Assembly (NCBI GenBank): GCA_964020975.1
Contig: OZ026619.1
Coordinates: forward strand, 82,909,245 to 82,973,244
Direction: 5' to 3'
Source of the DNA: Hermodice carunculata
Lineage: Eukaryota; Annelida; Polychaeta; Eunicida; Amphinomidae
Length of the DNA stretch: 64,000 bases
A program made the position numbers and the translations under genes. Of this stretch, positions 61,831 through 64,000 are shown piece after piece. Within the stretch, counting starts at the first letter, position 1. Each line of letters starts with the position of its first letter. The notes below the pieces were generated by a model. It was given only the letters and a program-made list of their open reading frames with translations, ran no database searches and was not told the origin of the DNA.

Positions 61831-64000
61831 CGTTAACTAAACTTTTGCCCTGGCTAGTGTACCTATTCTAAAAGTCACTGTGCACTGCAATGGCATGGGA
61901 AAACTACAGGTTTCAGGTTCCCAAAATATGTCGTTGGCTCCAGAAACAAAATTGTAAGACTGACCATTACATACAATGTAGACAATTAAGCTGTCATAAT
62001 ATTATGAGAGCTGGTTTCCTATACAACACAACTGCACATTTCACTTTGTGCACAGCCTTTATATGGCAATGCAACAGGAACAAATTGGACCTAAGTCTAT
62101 TAACCGTTTGTCAAAAAAATAAACATATTGATAAATATCCTTTGAAAGCTTCAAATAAGCTTGCAGATCAAAGAGTATTACACAGCTAGTTACAAGAACT
62201 AGCCTATAAAGTGGTAATTGTACCAAAATATTACCCAACAGAATGGCTATTTTATGAATTCAATCTTTCCAGTTTTGTCAGTGAATCAATCATGGGTTCA
62301 AGTTCTGTATGTTTTGCCAGTGGGTAGTGTAATTTCAGCACAATGACACAGTAGCTTTGATATAAATTTTTCCTCCGTTTTAGCAAAAATTAAGTTAAAA
62401 GTTCAAAAGGTTAAATTTTTTTTGGCAATGACAAGTTTACCCTTACAATCCAGATATTAAATACATGCATCCACTTTCCAGATTCAAGTCAAGGAGACAT
62501 GATAGAATCAAATGAACTTTATGATACAGGTAACTGCATTTTTCAATTTGCTGGTGTTAATTGAGCAACACTCAGACGGAACGTCCTGAGTGACCAACTG
62601 ATACGTCCATTTAGGATTTTTTTTTTTATCTCATTCTCTGTTCATTAAAATACCATTGCTGAAGTTCTACCATCATAATTTCTTTATCAGATGTCAGTGT
62701 GTTCCTCACATAGATAGAAAGCTCTAAGACAGCCCACCTATCACCTTTTCTTCATCGCCTTTCAACTTCTATCACCTTGCACCAATTTTGTCAAAAAGTA
62801 TGTTACATTGCAATTCAGTTTAATATATTATACAATGTCTCAACCAAATTTGTTACAAAAAATAAATTTCTAGACGTTATCCTATTTACCCCCTTTTTGT
62901 TTTCAAATCCTGGGGAAAACCCTGAAATGTGCCATTTATTTTGTTCTGTGAAATTAGCGTAAAATACTATACCTGTACAGTTTCAACCGTTCGGAGGGCA
63001 TCTGCCATTTTTTTTCTTAATTTTTCGACTTATCAAGAGTTATATGGCTTATTTTAGTCAATCTTCCCCGTGAATATACATCAATTTCTTCTGTAGTCTT
63101 TGCTAAATAGTGAAATCTTTCCCATGTGTAACAAGAGTACAAAAATCTTCCTCCTTGTCAAATGATGTGCACAGCTACATTCAACCAGGAAAATTTAATA
63201 CCATAACCCCGTATGATCAGATTTCCCGTTTTCATCACACACAGGTCTCTATCTCAGAAAATGTATATAGTAATAAGTATAATGCCCGTCAATTGGAGAC
63301 CTGGCACAGACTGCCGATAGTTACTCGTCCTAATGAATTTTGAGTTTGAAAGGTTCCTGTGGAATTGTATATGTTTACCTACACAAAGGCGTGCATGCTA
63401 TGACATCCTGCAGCCTACTGATATTTCATGCCATTAAGATGTCGGACGTTAATAACATCACACTACACCACTTTTCCTCACTCTCTACAGACTGAAAAAT
63501 CATGGTACATATCTGTGGACCACCAAGATCATGACACTTCATACAACATGGCAAACATCTAAACATTTTTTCTAAGTTACACGAGTGTACCATTGCCAAC
63601 CGGGCCATTGATGGCTTGTGAAGTCTGGCGCTATAGAAAACACGGGTCTTAAAATTTAAATCAAACTTGTACAGCCACAAAAGATGTTTTGTGTGATGCA
63701 GAATGGCCAAGTGTGACAGCAAATCGTACAGTTTACATATTTACGGTCCAACACAATCCTGTTATTTAAATAAAGCATACATCACGCCTTGTGTGGGTAC
63801 ATGGGCCAGCATAATTAGTCACTAAGTGACAATGACAGCTCTGAAAGTGGACCCTCACTGGTCCTCCTGCAGTCCTTGAACTTGGGTCAGAAACTAGCCA
63901 GCAGATGGTAACATAAGTGAGTCAAAGAAACCCAACGCAAATTATGGAAATATTTTTGTGAAATAAACTGGTGGGTTGGAAGAAAAAGTACGCTGCACGT
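61831..64000. other. Intergenic or 5' intronic sequence, no gene seen
   Basis: AT-rich with ORFs of at most 99 codons lacking recognisable features. No repeat structure noticed. Confidence 0.5.

Overview
The window looks like a marine invertebrate nuclear genome. It is AT-rich, with kilobase-sized introns, GT-AG splice sites, many small inverted-repeat transposons, long G and C runs, and frequent TACATGTA-type palindromes. A lophotrochozoan, probably a mollusc, is my best guess from the repeat texture and the protein, but the sequence alone does not settle it.

One protein-coding gene is convincing. It lies on the minus strand from 25887 down to 662 and encodes a delta1-type protocadherin. 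One long exon (25887-23140) holds the signal peptide, seven cadherin repeats, the transmembrane helix and the start of the cytoplasmic tail. Three small exons (11593-11399, 6574-6421, 1221-662) complete the tail. The splice phases agree at every junction (0/0, 0/0, 1/1), and the joined product is 1218 residues. The tail carries candidate docking motifs: an RVxF-like PP1 site, a PxxPxR SH3 ligand beside YxxM, a DSG-type serine patch, and a hydrophobic C-terminus of PDZ class II form. Read-through at the first donor would give a shorter 982-residue form.

The introns (11.5, 4.8 and 5.2 kb) hold small MITE-like elements and hairpins. The roughly 38 kb to the right of the gene (25888-64000) shows no coding gene I can support. 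It is a mosaic of decayed repeats: Tc1/mariner-like CAGT-ended MITEs, TTAA-flanked piggyBac-like MITEs, minisatellites, modular AGGTCA-rich repeats and homopolymers. A weak candidate for a distant 5' untranslated exon with a TATA box lies near 50217-50440 on the minus strand.

The most notable non-coding signals are: a dispersed family of roughly 60-75 bp hairpins built on a CAACAGCTTTCC stem (seven copies); a near-perfect 44-bp-arm hairpin inside a TTAA element at 44897-45147; a 51-bp inverted repeat with a 362-nt spacer at 38433-38896; a 34-bp tandem array at 43587-43826; and several CTCF-like motifs. I found no clearly new biological system; the hairpin family is the best candidate for something undescribed.
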